Shown: positions 1 through 6,635 of the stretch, in pieces
How the letters are laid out: each line of letters begins with the position of its first letter
How positions within the stretch are numbered: the first letter of the stretch is position 1
Source of the DNA: Alcaligenaceae bacterium
Lineage (GTDB): Bacteria > Pseudomonadota > Gammaproteobacteria > Burkholderiales > Burkholderiaceae
Assembly: GCA_947372575.1 (NCBI GenBank)
Contig: CANBUF010000064.1
Location: 1 to 8,459, forward strand
Direction of reading: 5' to 3'
Length of the DNA: 8,459 nt
The notes under the pieces: model-generated
The model's database searches: none
What the model was told of the DNA's origin: nothing
The model's input: only the letters and a program-made list of their open reading frames with translations
Translations under genes and position numbers: made by a program

Positions 1-748
1 GTCCGATCGAAGACCAGATAGAGTAGCGACCGCCTACCCAATCCCAGAACTGAAAAATATGATCGTCACTGATACCAAACTCACGTGCAGCACGCGGGTT
101 TGCAGTGACGGCTACAAATCTCTCAAGGGGCTCAGCGACTCCTCCTGCGCGTAACCAGTCGATTGCGCAGGCCGCGTTGGCCAGAGACTCGATGGTGGTG
201 AAGGACTTGGAGGAAATCACAACCAGTGTGTCTTGTGGATCCAGTCCTTCGAGTGCGGTGGTGATTGCATGGGCATCCACGTTCGAAGCAAAGCGAATGG
301 TGCGGCGGCTGCCACCGTTCTTTAAGGCAGCCATCGCCAATCGCGGCCCCCAGTCGCTCCCGCCGATGCCTAGATGGACAACGTTGCGATAGCGGTTCTG
401 GGTATTGGCCTGTTCGACAAAGTGTGCGAGACGGGCTTGTTCGGTTTGAATCGCTACCGCCACGGATGCCGGTGGATGTTTTGCACGTAAGGCCGTATGC
501 CAGGCTGGACGATTTTCGGTCCAGTTGCTATTGCCACCCTCAAACAGCATCTTGCGAGCAGTCACGAATCCCTGCTGTTCAAGCAGCGCGGCACACGCCT
601 TGGTCAGCGCAACCGAGTTCCGTTGTGCACTTAAGTCCACATCCAGCTCCGCGGCATGCACGATGCGCAAGGCATCCAGCGTAATGGGGCTGGATGTGGC
701 TGCCTGGACGAAATCAAGCCAGGCAGGGGTTTTTGACAGTGCGCTCAT
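1..748 (-). CDS. pgi: Glucose-6-phosphate isomerase, N-terminal 249 codons (cut by window edge)
   Basis: Cytoplasmic enzyme interconverting glucose-6-phosphate and fructose-6-phosphate in glycolysis/gluconeogenesis. The reverse-complement frame is open from ATG at 748 to base 1 with no stop, so only the N-terminal part is present (249 codons; the family is usually about 530-550). Visible landmarks are the sugar-phosphate-binding loop GIGGSDWGP at residues 127-135, SSKSFTT at about 179-185 (the family usually has SKTFTT), and the PGI signature DWVGGRYSIWSSIG at 236-249, including the conserved active-site arginine R241. The gene follows the phosphomannomutase gene on the same strand with 13 bp between them, so the two are probably cotranscribed. 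ATG 748 is the only plausible start, since no in-frame start codon lies in the codons just upstream. No Shine-Dalgarno sequence precedes it, which suggests translational coupling to the upstream stop. The identification is secure; the C-terminal catalytic half lies outside the window. Confidence 0.97.
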   Translation of the reverse strand, partial: MSALSKTPAWLDFVQAATSSPITLDALRIVHAAELDVDLSAQRNSVALTKACAALLEQQGFVTARKMLFEGGNSNWTENRPAWHTALRAKHPPASVAVAIQTEQARLAHFVEQANTQNRYRNVVHLGIGGSDWGPRLAMAALKNGGSRRTIRFASNVDAHAITTALEGLDPQDTLVVISSKSFTTIESLANAACAIDWLRAGGVAEPLERFVAVTANPRAAREFGISDDHIFQFWDWVGGRYSIWSSIG

Positions 749-761
749 AAGGTCATCAGCT

Positions 762-2150
762 TTAAAAGGGGAGGGTCACATGTGGAGCAAGCAACAGTAA
801 CTGTTGGCGGAAGTCATTCTGAATCCTGATGAGTGCCTCAGGTGTATCGCCTTCAAAACGTAACACCACAACAGGGGTCGTATTGGAGGCGCGAGCCAGT
901 CCAAAACCATCGGGATAGTCTGCACGCAGGCCATCAATTTTGATGATTTCAGAGGCGCCTGAAAACACGCCTTCGTTTTGCAGGCGTTCAATCAGTGCGT
1001 GCGGCTCGCCTTCTTTCATTTCAAGTTTGAGTTCTGGGGTTGACACGCCTTGTGGGAGCGCCTCGAGTACAGCCGAAGGGTCGTCGCTGCGCGACAAAAT
1101 CTCAAGCAACCGCGCTGCGGTGTAGAGGCCATCATCAAACCCGAACCAGCGTTCTTTAAAGAAAATATGACCACTCATTTCGCCCGCTAACGGAGCGCCT
1201 GTTTCGGCAAGCTTGGCCTTGACCAAAGAATGGCCGGTCTGACACATCAGGGGAATGCCGCCTGCTTTGCGAATTTCTACAGCGACGTGGCGGCTGCATT
1301 TCACGTCATAGATGATGGTCGCGCCGGGGCAGCGTTCGAGCACATCGCGTGCATACAGAATGAGTTGGCGGTCAGGCCAGATAATCTGACCTGATTTGGT
1401 CACCACACCAAGACGGTCGCCATCGCCATCAAAGGCCAGGCCGAACTCACAATCTGTGGTCTGCACGCAGTGAATCAGGTCTTCGAGGTTGTGGGGTTCT
1501 GCAGGATCCGGGTGATGGTTCGGGAAGGTACCGTCCACTTCGCAAAACAATTCAGTCGTCTCGCAGCCCAGGCCTTTAAAGAGCTGGGGGGCGACTGCAC
1601 CCGCTACACCATTGCCGCAATCGATTGCAATTTTCATTGGACGGCTCAGCTTGATGTCACCGAGCACGCGTTCAAGATAAGGCGTGACGATATCGACGGC
1701 AGTCGCCTTGCCCTGGGTGGAGGCTTGAGCTGGACCTGCTGCGACCTCATCACGCAGTTTGGCGATTTCGGCGCCGTGCAGAGTACCGCCGCCCATCATC
1801 ATTTTGAAGCCGTTGTACTCAGGCGGGTTGTGGCTTCCTGTGACGGCAACGCCAGAGCCGGTCTTTAGCGTATAGGCTGCAAAATACACCAGCGGGGTGG
1901 GGACCTGACCGACATCAATGGTGTCGATGCCGCCATCGCGCATGCCTTGTTGCAGGGAGGCCGAAAGTGAGGGGCTGCTCAGACGGCCATCGTAGCCGAC
2001 GACCATGGTTGTGACGGCAGCGGCGCGCGCACGTGCGGCCAGTCCACGCCCCAGTTCCTGGGCAAACTCCGGATTCAAGGCTGTGGGAACCACACCACGA
2101 ATATCATAGGCTTTGAACGATGAGTATGGAAAAAGGGGGGTAGCAGACAC
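762..2150 (-). CDS. algC: Phosphomannomutase/phosphoglucomutase (AlgC-type alpha-D-phosphohexomutase)
   Basis: Cytoplasmic phosphohexomutase, 462 residues, close to the length of the Pseudomonas AlgC type (about 460). The family interconverts 6-phospho and 1-phospho forms of mannose and glucose through a phosphoserine enzyme, supplying GDP-mannose, UDP-glucose and other envelope-glycan precursors. All four active-site loops are visible: phosphoserine loop TGSHNPP with catalytic S106, metal-binding DGDGDR at 241-246, sugar-specificity loop GEMSGH at 323-328, and phosphate-binding RASNTTP at 420-426. The N-terminal FKAYDIRG (12-19) is also typical. The start is a GTG at 2150, supported by GGAG seven bases upstream; an upstream ATG near 2176 is out of frame. 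It is the first gene of a leftward pair with pgi. The symbol algC is used for family type; manB or pgm would be equally defensible, because substrate preference cannot be read from the sequence. Confidence 0.95.
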   Translation of the reverse strand: MSATPLFPYSSFKAYDIRGVVPTALNPEFAQELGRGLAARARAAAVTTMVVGYDGRLSSPSLSASLQQGMRDGGIDTIDVGQVPTPLVYFAAYTLKTGSGVAVTGSHNPPEYNGFKMMMGGGTLHGAEIAKLRDEVAAGPAQASTQGKATAVDIVTPYLERVLGDIKLSRPMKIAIDCGNGVAGAVAPQLFKGLGCETTELFCEVDGTFPNHHPDPAEPHNLEDLIHCVQTTDCEFGLAFDGDGDRLGVVTKSGQIIWPDRQLILYARDVLERCPGATIIYDVKCSRHVAVEIRKAGGIPLMCQTGHSLVKAKLAETGAPLAGEMSGHIFFKERWFGFDDGLYTAARLLEILSRSDDPSAVLEALPQGVSTPELKLEMKEGEPHALIERLQNEGVFSGASEIIKIDGLRADYPDGFGLARASNTTPVVVLRFEGDTPEALIRIQNDFRQQLLLLAPHVTLPF

Positions 2151-2157
2151 GTAGTGA

Positions 2158-2161
2158 CTCC
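2158..2161 (-). promoter_or_regulatory. Ribosome binding site deciding the GTG start of the phosphohexomutase gene
   Basis: GGAG on the minus strand lies seven bases before the GTG at 2150-2148. This good spacing, together with the FKAYDIRG motif beginning at residue 12, supports the GTG over out-of-frame ATG codons further upstream. Confidence 0.6.
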
Positions 2162-2331
2162 GAATAACCGAACATCAGTCAAAAAGCTTCTGCTAAACCT
2201 TCAAAATCAGCTGAAACCCTCAGACCTCTGTTTGAAATGAAAGAACCACATTATCCCAGAAATGAATGGGTTGGGGCTCGTCAGCGATATCTGACCTACA
2301 ATTTGAGCACGAGAAAGTGATGCGGCCGGCA

Positions 2332-2353
2332 ACTTTAGTTTGCAAATTAAAGT
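2332..2353. promoter_or_regulatory. 22-bp near-perfect palindrome, candidate operator
   Basis: The arms ACTTTA (2332-2337) and TAAAGT (2348-2353) are exact reverse complements. They flank a palindromic core TTTGCAAA (2339-2346), so 10 of 11 symmetric pairs match; the exception is G2338/T2347. The site ends 58 bp before the dehydrogenase ATG and overlaps the only weak -35 candidate. A compact AT-rich dyad in a promoter region is typical of a binding site for a dimeric regulator such as GntR, LysR or TetR type. Which protein binds, and whether it represses or activates, cannot be read here. It lacks the GC-rich stem and T-run of a terminator. Confidence 0.5.
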
Positions 2354-2402
2354 CACCTGTTGTGGACAATGTTTCGCAATAAAGCCCGCGATGATGATGC
2401 CT

Positions 2403-2407
2403 GAGGA
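2403..2407 (+). promoter_or_regulatory. Ribosome binding site of the FAD-linked dehydrogenase gene
   Basis: GAGGA ends four bases before the ATG at 2412. It is slightly close but a good match, and it supports this start. Confidence 0.6.
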
Positions 2408-2411
2408 ATAA

Positions 2412-3836
2412 ATGAGCGTATTGAGCGAATTGCAAGCGATATTGGGTGCCGATCAGGTTCTGACCGGTGAGGCGGCAGCCCCGTTTTTGGTCGATTGGCG
2501 TGGTCGTTACCGCGGCCAGGCACTCGCGGTGGTGCGACCTGGATCGACTGAAGACGTCGCTGCGGTCGTCCGGCTTTGCGTCAAGCACAGCGTCCCGATC
2601 GTGCCCCAGGGTGGCAACACGGGTCTGTGTGGTGGTGCGACACCCGATCAAGGTGGCCAGGCCGTGGTGATTTCACTAGCGCGGATGAATAAGGTGCGTT
2701 CAATTGATCGGGATAATGACACTATGACGGTTGAAGCCGGTTGCGTGCTGCAGTCGCTGCAAGAAGCTGCTCGTGCGGCCGACCGCTTATTTCCGTTGAG
2801 CCTTGCCGCAGAGGGCAGTTGCACCATTGGTGGCAACCTGTCGACGAATGCGGGTGGCACCCAGGTCCTGCGGTATGGCAATACGCGTGAGCTCACGCTT
2901 GGACTTGAGGTCGTGACCGCCGAAGGCGAGATTTGGCACGGTCTGCGCGGACTACGCAAGGACAACACAGGTTACGACTTACGCGATTTATATATTGGTA
3001 GCGAAGGCACGCTCGGCATTATTACCGCTGCCACCATGAAGCTGTACCCCTTGCCTGTGGCACAACGCACCGCGATGCTGGCCATCGATACGCTCGAAGA
3101 CGCCGTATCGGTGCTCTCTCGTGCACGCGCGGGCTTTGGTGCCTCGCTGACAGGATTTGAAGTCATGGCCGGTCCCGTGCTGCACGCCGTGGTGCGACTG
3201 TTTCCCCAGCAACGCTTGCCCTTTGAGGGGCCTGCAAGCCAGTCACCCTGGTTTGCCTTGCTTGAGCTTTCGGATAGCGAAAGTGCCGAACACGCCCAGG
3301 AACGTTTTGAAACCGTATTGGGTGCTGCGATCGAAGATGATCTGGTGAGCGATGCGGCGATTGCAGAAAATATCGCTCAGAGCAAGGCCATGTGGCACTT
3401 GCGCGAAAGCATTCCACTGGCGGAAGCCGAGCTGGGTAAGAGCATCAAGCATGACGTGTCCATCCCGATTTCGCTGATTGCGCAGTTTGTTCAGAGGACC
3501 AACGCGGCATTGCAGGTCAAATTCCCTGGTATCCAGAATATCGTGTTCGGGCATCTGGGTGATGGCAACCTGCATTACAACGTTGCACGCGCACCTGATC
3601 AGACAGAAGAAGAACTGCTTGCTAAGCAATATGAGGTCTATGGGCTGGTGCATGACAGTGTGCATGCGCACGGGGGGTCGATTAGTGCTGAGCATGGCGT
3701 CGGTCAGCTCAAGCGTGATGAACTCCCTCGCTACAAAAGCGCACTGGAGCTCAAACTCATGAAGCAAATCAAGGCCGCACTGGATCCTCAAGGGTTAATG
3801 AATCCAGGCAAGGTGTTGCAAGCGCTCCAGGCTTAA
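2412..3836 (+). CDS. FAD-linked 2-hydroxyacid dehydrogenase, GlcD/D2HGDH family
   Basis: Flavoprotein of 474 residues with an N-terminal FAD-binding type 4 (PCMH/VAO) domain and a C-terminal FAD-linked oxidase domain. The family oxidises D-2-hydroxyacids such as D-lactate, glycolate or D-2-hydroxyglutarate to 2-oxoacids and passes electrons to the respiratory chain or a flavoprotein. Visible motifs are the FAD pyrophosphate loop PQGGNTGLCGG (65-75), LSTNAGG (143-149), GSEGTLGI (196-203), KHDVSIP (346-352), the metal-site motif GHLGDGNLH (380-388) with H381 and H388, SAEHGVG (425-431) with E427, and the C-terminal NPGK (464-467). No signal peptide is visible. No glcE or glcF partner lies alongside, so a stand-alone enzyme of the D-2-hydroxyglutarate or D-lactate dehydrogenase type is more likely than a glycolate oxidase subunit. 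It is first in a two-gene rightward operon, with the next start 9 bp after its stop. The family call is firm; the substrate is not known. Confidence 0.93.
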   Translation: MSVLSELQAILGADQVLTGEAAAPFLVDWRGRYRGQALAVVRPGSTEDVAAVVRLCVKHSVPIVPQGGNTGLCGGATPDQGGQAVVISLARMNKVRSIDRDNDTMTVEAGCVLQSLQEAARAADRLFPLSLAAEGSCTIGGNLSTNAGGTQVLRYGNTRELTLGLEVVTAEGEIWHGLRGLRKDNTGYDLRDLYIGSEGTLGIITAATMKLYPLPVAQRTAMLAIDTLEDAVSVLSRARAGFGASLTGFEVMAGPVLHAVVRLFPQQRLPFEGPASQSPWFALLELSDSESAEHAQERFETVLGAAIEDDLVSDAAIAENIAQSKAMWHLRESIPLAEAELGKSIKHDVSIPISLIAQFVQRTNAALQVKFPGIQNIVFGHLGDGNLHYNVARAPDQTEEELLAKQYEVYGLVHDSVHAHGGSISAEHGVGQLKRDELPRYKSALELKLMKQIKAALDPQGLMNPGKVLQALQA

Positions 3837-3841
3837 GGGGG
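3836..3841 (+). promoter_or_regulatory. Ribosome binding site of the LTA-synthase-family gene, overlapping the upstream stop codon
   Basis: AGGGGG begins on the last base of the dehydrogenase TAA stop and ends four bases before the ATG at 3846. The packing suggests cotranscription and possibly translational coupling of the two genes. Confidence 0.6.
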
Positions 3842-3845
3842 ATCA

Positions 3846-5744
3846 ATGCGACGTCTGACATGGCGGTTCTGGTGGACCGCGCTGCTGATGCTCACGTTCT
3901 CGCGCCTGTGCCTGGTTGCCTGGCAGTGGCCGCGAGTCAGTGCCGTGGACGGCTTCTGGCCCGTGATGTTTGGCGGGTTGCGAATCGACCTCGTCATGCT
4001 GGGCATGATGATTGCCCTGCCTGCCGGGCTTGCGCCCTGGTTCGGACATTTTGCGCTGGCCGAAAAAATCACTGCCTGGTGGTTCAGGCTCTGCTGGTTT
4101 TTTCTGCTGCTCCTGGAGGCCTCCACCCCCCAGTTCATCGTCGAATATGACACCCGGCCCAATCGCCTGTATTTTGAATATCTGGGTCATCCACGCGAAG
4201 TCTTTGGCATGCTCTGGGAGGGTTATAAGCTGGTCTTGCTGGGAGCGGTCCTTGTGGTCGCGGTGGGCATGTGCGTGGGCTGCCGGTTACTCAAGTCTGG
4301 GCAGCCCGATCAGCCGTTACGCTGGTGGTGGCGGCCCTTGCTGGGCCTCGCGCTGGTCGCCGTTTGTGTCCTGTCGATACGTGGCACGCTTGATCATCGA
4401 CCGATTAATGCATCGACGGTGGCGTTCAGTAATGATGCGATGGTCAATGCCTTGCCCCTGAACGGATTTTGGGCTGTGACCAACGCGGCCTATCTGACGC
4501 AAGATGAAATCTCTTCGTTCGATCTGTACGGCAAAATGCCACTGGACGAGATGACACAGATTGTTCGCGCGGCAGCAGGATTGCCCGAGCAGATGCTTGA
4601 TCCGCATTTGCCGACCCTGCATGCCCAGACCGCAAGCGTCAAGCGTGACAAGCCCCTGAATCTTGTCATCATCCTTCAGGAAAGTCTGGGTGCTCAATAT
4701 TCCGCACGACTGGGCGGGGCGGGCCTGACCCCCGAGCTCGATGCATTGAGTCAAGAGGGCTGGTGGTTTGAACGCGCCTATGCAACCGGGACACGTTCCG
4801 TGCGAGGACTTGAAGCCGTCAGTACGGGATTTCTTCCGACCCCTGCACAAGCGGTGCTGACGTTGCCACGCGCGCAGACAGGCTTCTTTACGATCGCCGA
4901 GTTGCTTGGCAGGCATGGTTATTTTTCGCGATTTATTTACGGTGGCGAAGCGCATTTTGACAATATGCGTGGCTTCTTTTTGGGCAACGGGTTTAACGAA
5001 GTACTGGATCTGCCCAAGTTTGAGTCCCCTAAATTTGTTGGTTCGTGGGGTGCCTCAGACGAAGATATGTTTAATGAACTGGATCGTGTCCTGCGGCAGG
5101 ATACGCAGCGTCCCACGTTCAATATGGCGTTCTCCGTGTCGAATCATTCTCCCTGGGAATATCCAGAAGGGCGGATCGAGCCGAAGGGAGAGTCTGCCTC
5201 TGTGGTCAATGCCGTGCGCTATGCAGATTGGGCAATTGGTGAGTTTTTCAAAAAAGCCCGTCAGGCGCCTTATTGGAATAACACAGTGTTTTTAATCGTG
5301 GCAGATCATGACGCCCGGGTCTCTGGCAATCTGGTGCCGGTCCAGCACTTTCATATTCCGGCCCTGATTCTGGGGCCTGGCATCGCTCCACAATCAGATG
5401 CTCAGATTATGAGCCAAATCGATCTGGCACCAACTTTGCTGTCTTTGATGGGTATTGACACAGTACATCCCATGCTCGGCAGTGACCTGACACGTCGGCC
5501 CGCGAACCGGGCCATGATGCAGTTCGGTGACAACTATGGCTATCTGAAGGTCGGTCCGTCCGGTGAGTCACTGGTGGTGCTTGAACCCGGTAAAGACGCA
5601 CGCACGAGCCTCTACCAGGTGCCCAATCATTACACCCCGCTCGCGCCCGATGTGAGTCAAGAGCGTGAGGCCTTGGCGCACGTCCTTTGGCCAAGCTGGG
5701 CGTACCGGGAACAACGTTATGCCTTGCCGGCCATTAAAAAATAA
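3846..5744 (+). CDS. LTA-synthase-family membrane phosphotransferase (alkaline phosphatase/sulfatase superfamily)
   Basis: Inner-membrane protein of 632 residues, close to the size and layout of Staphylococcus LtaS. About five hydrophobic segments (roughly 8-27, 38-60, 76-94, 126-146 and 162-180) precede an extracytoplasmic sulfatase-fold domain from about residue 268. Candidate metal and catalytic residues fall in the expected order: E279 in LQESLG, nucleophile T316 in GTRSVRG, H434 in SNHSPW, D487-H488 in ADHDAR, and H503 in FHIPAL. Characterised relatives transfer phosphoglycerol (LtaS; OpgB/MdoB on periplasmic glucans) or phosphoethanolamine from phospholipid. A Gram-negative cell has no lipoteichoic acid, so the likely acceptor is a periplasmic glucan or another envelope glycan; this is inference. 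It lies 9 bp after the dehydrogenase gene and its stop abuts the mutM stop. The start is supported by AGGGGG and a positively charged N terminus (MRRLTWR). The family call is strong; donor and acceptor are unknown. Confidence 0.9.
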   Translation: MRRLTWRFWWTALLMLTFSRLCLVAWQWPRVSAVDGFWPVMFGGLRIDLVMLGMMIALPAGLAPWFGHFALAEKITAWWFRLCWFFLLLLEASTPQFIVEYDTRPNRLYFEYLGHPREVFGMLWEGYKLVLLGAVLVVAVGMCVGCRLLKSGQPDQPLRWWWRPLLGLALVAVCVLSIRGTLDHRPINASTVAFSNDAMVNALPLNGFWAVTNAAYLTQDEISSFDLYGKMPLDEMTQIVRAAAGLPEQMLDPHLPTLHAQTASVKRDKPLNLVIILQESLGAQYSARLGGAGLTPELDALSQEGWWFERAYATGTRSVRGLEAVSTGFLPTPAQAVLTLPRAQTGFFTIAELLGRHGYFSRFIYGGEAHFDNMRGFFLGNGFNEVLDLPKFESPKFVGSWGASDEDMFNELDRVLRQDTQRPTFNMAFSVSNHSPWEYPEGRIEPKGESASVVNAVRYADWAIGEFFKKARQAPYWNNTVFLIVADHDARVSGNLVPVQHFHIPALILGPGIAPQSDAQIMSQIDLAPTLLSLMGIDTVHPMLGSDLTRRPANRAMMQFGDNYGYLKVGPSGESLVVLEPGKDARTSLYQVPNHYTPLAPDVSQEREALAHVLWPSWAYREQRYALPAIKK

Positions 5745-5747
5745 TCA
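5742..5747. other. Convergent gene ends with zero intergenic spacing
   Basis: The LTA-synthase-family gene ends with TAA at 5742-5744 and mutM ends with TGA on the opposite strand at 5747-5745, so no base separates them. No hairpin plus T-run terminator is apparent at the junction. Termination must therefore occur inside the opposing coding regions, by Rho, or not at all. Confidence 0.85.
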
Positions 5748-6572
5748 GACTTTCTGGCAGGACGGGCAAAAATAGGTCGCGCGCTGGCCCTGGACGATCC
5801 GTTTGATGGGTGTGCCGCAGACGCGACAGGGTTCGCCCATGCGATCGTAGACTGCGGCGTGCAGTGTGAAATAAGCACCTGGCTCGCCCGTGGCATTGAC
5901 ATAGTCGCGCAGAGTGCTGCCACCCGAGTCCAGGGCGTCGGTCAGGGTGGCGCGAATCGCCTCGGCCAACCGCACACAGCGGGCCAGAGAAACACGACTG
6001 GCGCGTGTTTTGGGGTGGATGCGTGCCCGGAACAGGCTCTCAGAGGCATAGATATTGCCCGCACCCACCACAATATCCCCGGCGAGGAGTGCTTGCTTGA
6101 TTGGCATGCTGCGCCCGCTCAGGCCAAGATGCAACCATTTGCCATCAAAGGCTGGGTCAAATGGCTCGATTCCCAGCTTTTTTAGCAAGGGGTGCGCGTC
6201 AACAGCTCCGGCTGACCGGGGGTGCCAGAGAACGGAGCCAAAGCGGCGCGGGTCGTGCAGCCTGAGCGTGGCATGTTCAAACACCCATTCCACATGATCA
6301 TGACGCCTGAGGAGCTCACCGTCCATGACGCTGCGTAAAGAGCCTGACATGCCCAGATGTACCAGCACGGTACCTGGGTCAAATTCCAAAAGCAGGTATT
6401 TGCCCCTGCGCAGGCAGGCGCGCAGGACATGGCCCTGAATCAAGTCGGGCAGGTCAGCGGGGATTGGCCAGCGCATGCGTGGCTCGTGAACTACCATCTT
6501 TTTCAGGGTTTGACCTGTTGCAACGGCGTCAATTCCACGGCGGGTTGTTTCAACTTCTGGGAGTTCTGGCAT
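5745..6572 (-). CDS. mutM: Bifunctional DNA-formamidopyrimidine glycosylase/AP lyase (Fpg)
   Basis: Base-excision-repair enzyme that removes 8-oxoguanine and formamidopyrimidines and nicks the resulting abasic site. It has 275 residues, against about 270 in E. coli. The N terminus MPELPEVE carries the catalytic proline P2 (position 1 after Met removal) and E3. K58 in RRGKYLL corresponds to the conserved helper lysine. M75 (HLGMSG), R110 and F111 (DPRRFG) match the lesion-void-filling triad. GNIYASE (172-178) belongs to the helix-two-turn-helix region. The C-terminal zinc finger is C249-x2-C252-x16-C269-x2-C272 with the conserved R264 in GQRATYF. All key residues are present, so it should be active. 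The ATG at 6572 is fixed by the requirement for P2, although no clear Shine-Dalgarno sequence precedes it. It is divergent from the TPR gene and convergent with the LTA-synthase-family gene. Confidence 0.98.
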   Translation of the reverse strand: MPELPEVETTRRGIDAVATGQTLKKMVVHEPRMRWPIPADLPDLIQGHVLRACLRRGKYLLLEFDPGTVLVHLGMSGSLRSVMDGELLRRHDHVEWVFEHATLRLHDPRRFGSVLWHPRSAGAVDAHPLLKKLGIEPFDPAFDGKWLHLGLSGRSMPIKQALLAGDIVVGAGNIYASESLFRARIHPKTRASRVSLARCVRLAEAIRATLTDALDSGGSTLRDYVNATGEPGAYFTLHAAVYDRMGEPCRVCGTPIKRIVQGQRATYFCPSCQKV

Positions 6573-6635
6573 GGGTGAGTGCTAAGATCATGTCACTATG
6601 TGTAAGTTGATTGTGCCACCAACTGGGCGGGTCGC
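6573..6635. promoter_or_regulatory. Divergent spacer between mutM and the TPR-protein gene
   Basis: These 63 bp must contain, or partly contain, promoters for both directions. For mutM, a weak minus-strand pair TTGGTG/CATAGT with about 16-bp spacing can be drawn. For the TPR gene, TAAGAT (6583-6588) resembles a -10 but lacks a good -35. A loose dyad AGTG-N12-CACT spans 6578-6597 (7 of 10 pairs). None of these is convincing alone. The only Shine-Dalgarno-like element for the TPR gene is GGGCGGG (6625-6631), four bases before its GTG, and it is non-canonical. Confidence 0.35.

Larger units (their letters stand above)
2151..2411. other. Divergent intergenic region between the sugar-phosphate operon and the dehydrogenase operon
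   Basis: This 261-bp spacer separates divergently transcribed genes and must hold both promoters. I see no convincing protein gene in it; the open frame crossing it on the minus strand runs back into the dehydrogenase gene and lacks protein character. It is more AT-rich than its flanks. The strongest structure is the palindrome at 2332-2353. A weak rightward promoter candidate pairs TTGCAA (2340-2345) with GACAAT (2365-2370), but the 19-bp spacing is long. For the leftward operon, TTGACT on the minus strand (2182-2177) resembles a -35 box but has no good -10 at the right distance. No promoter is assigned with confidence. Confidence 0.5.

Noticed and set aside
105..800. Overlapping plus-strand open frames in the left end
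   Set aside because: The minus strand here encodes pgi with clear signatures. These frames are its antisense shadows; pgi itself has no stop in the window because it runs off the left edge.
1470..1868. 132-codon open frame on the plus strand inside the phosphohexomutase gene
   Set aside because: It lies entirely antisense to a gene with all catalytic motifs intact, its translation shows no recognisable family, and it has no supporting ribosome site. It is a shadow of high-GC coding sequence.
2177..2182. TTGACT on the minus strand as a -35 box for the phosphohexomutase operon
   Set aside because: No acceptable -10 hexamer follows at 16-18 bp, so a promoter cannot be supported from this element alone.
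2277..2315. Possible stem from CTCGT and ACGAG with inner TCAG/CTGA
   Set aside because: The arms are short and interrupted by a long loop, with no T-run and no start codon positioned to suggest attenuation.
2220..2651. 143-codon minus-strand open frame crossing the 2151-2411 spacer
   Set aside because: Over half of it is antisense to the start of the FAD-linked dehydrogenase and the translation resembles no protein family, so I treat the spacer as non-coding.
3243..3791. 182-codon minus-strand open frame inside the dehydrogenase gene
   Set aside because: It is the complement of the conserved C-terminal oxidase domain; its length follows from codon bias on the coding strand.
4317..4955. 212-codon minus-strand open frame inside the LTA-synthase-family gene
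   Set aside because: It is antisense to the membrane and early sulfatase-domain coding sequence, lacks domain features and has no operon partner.
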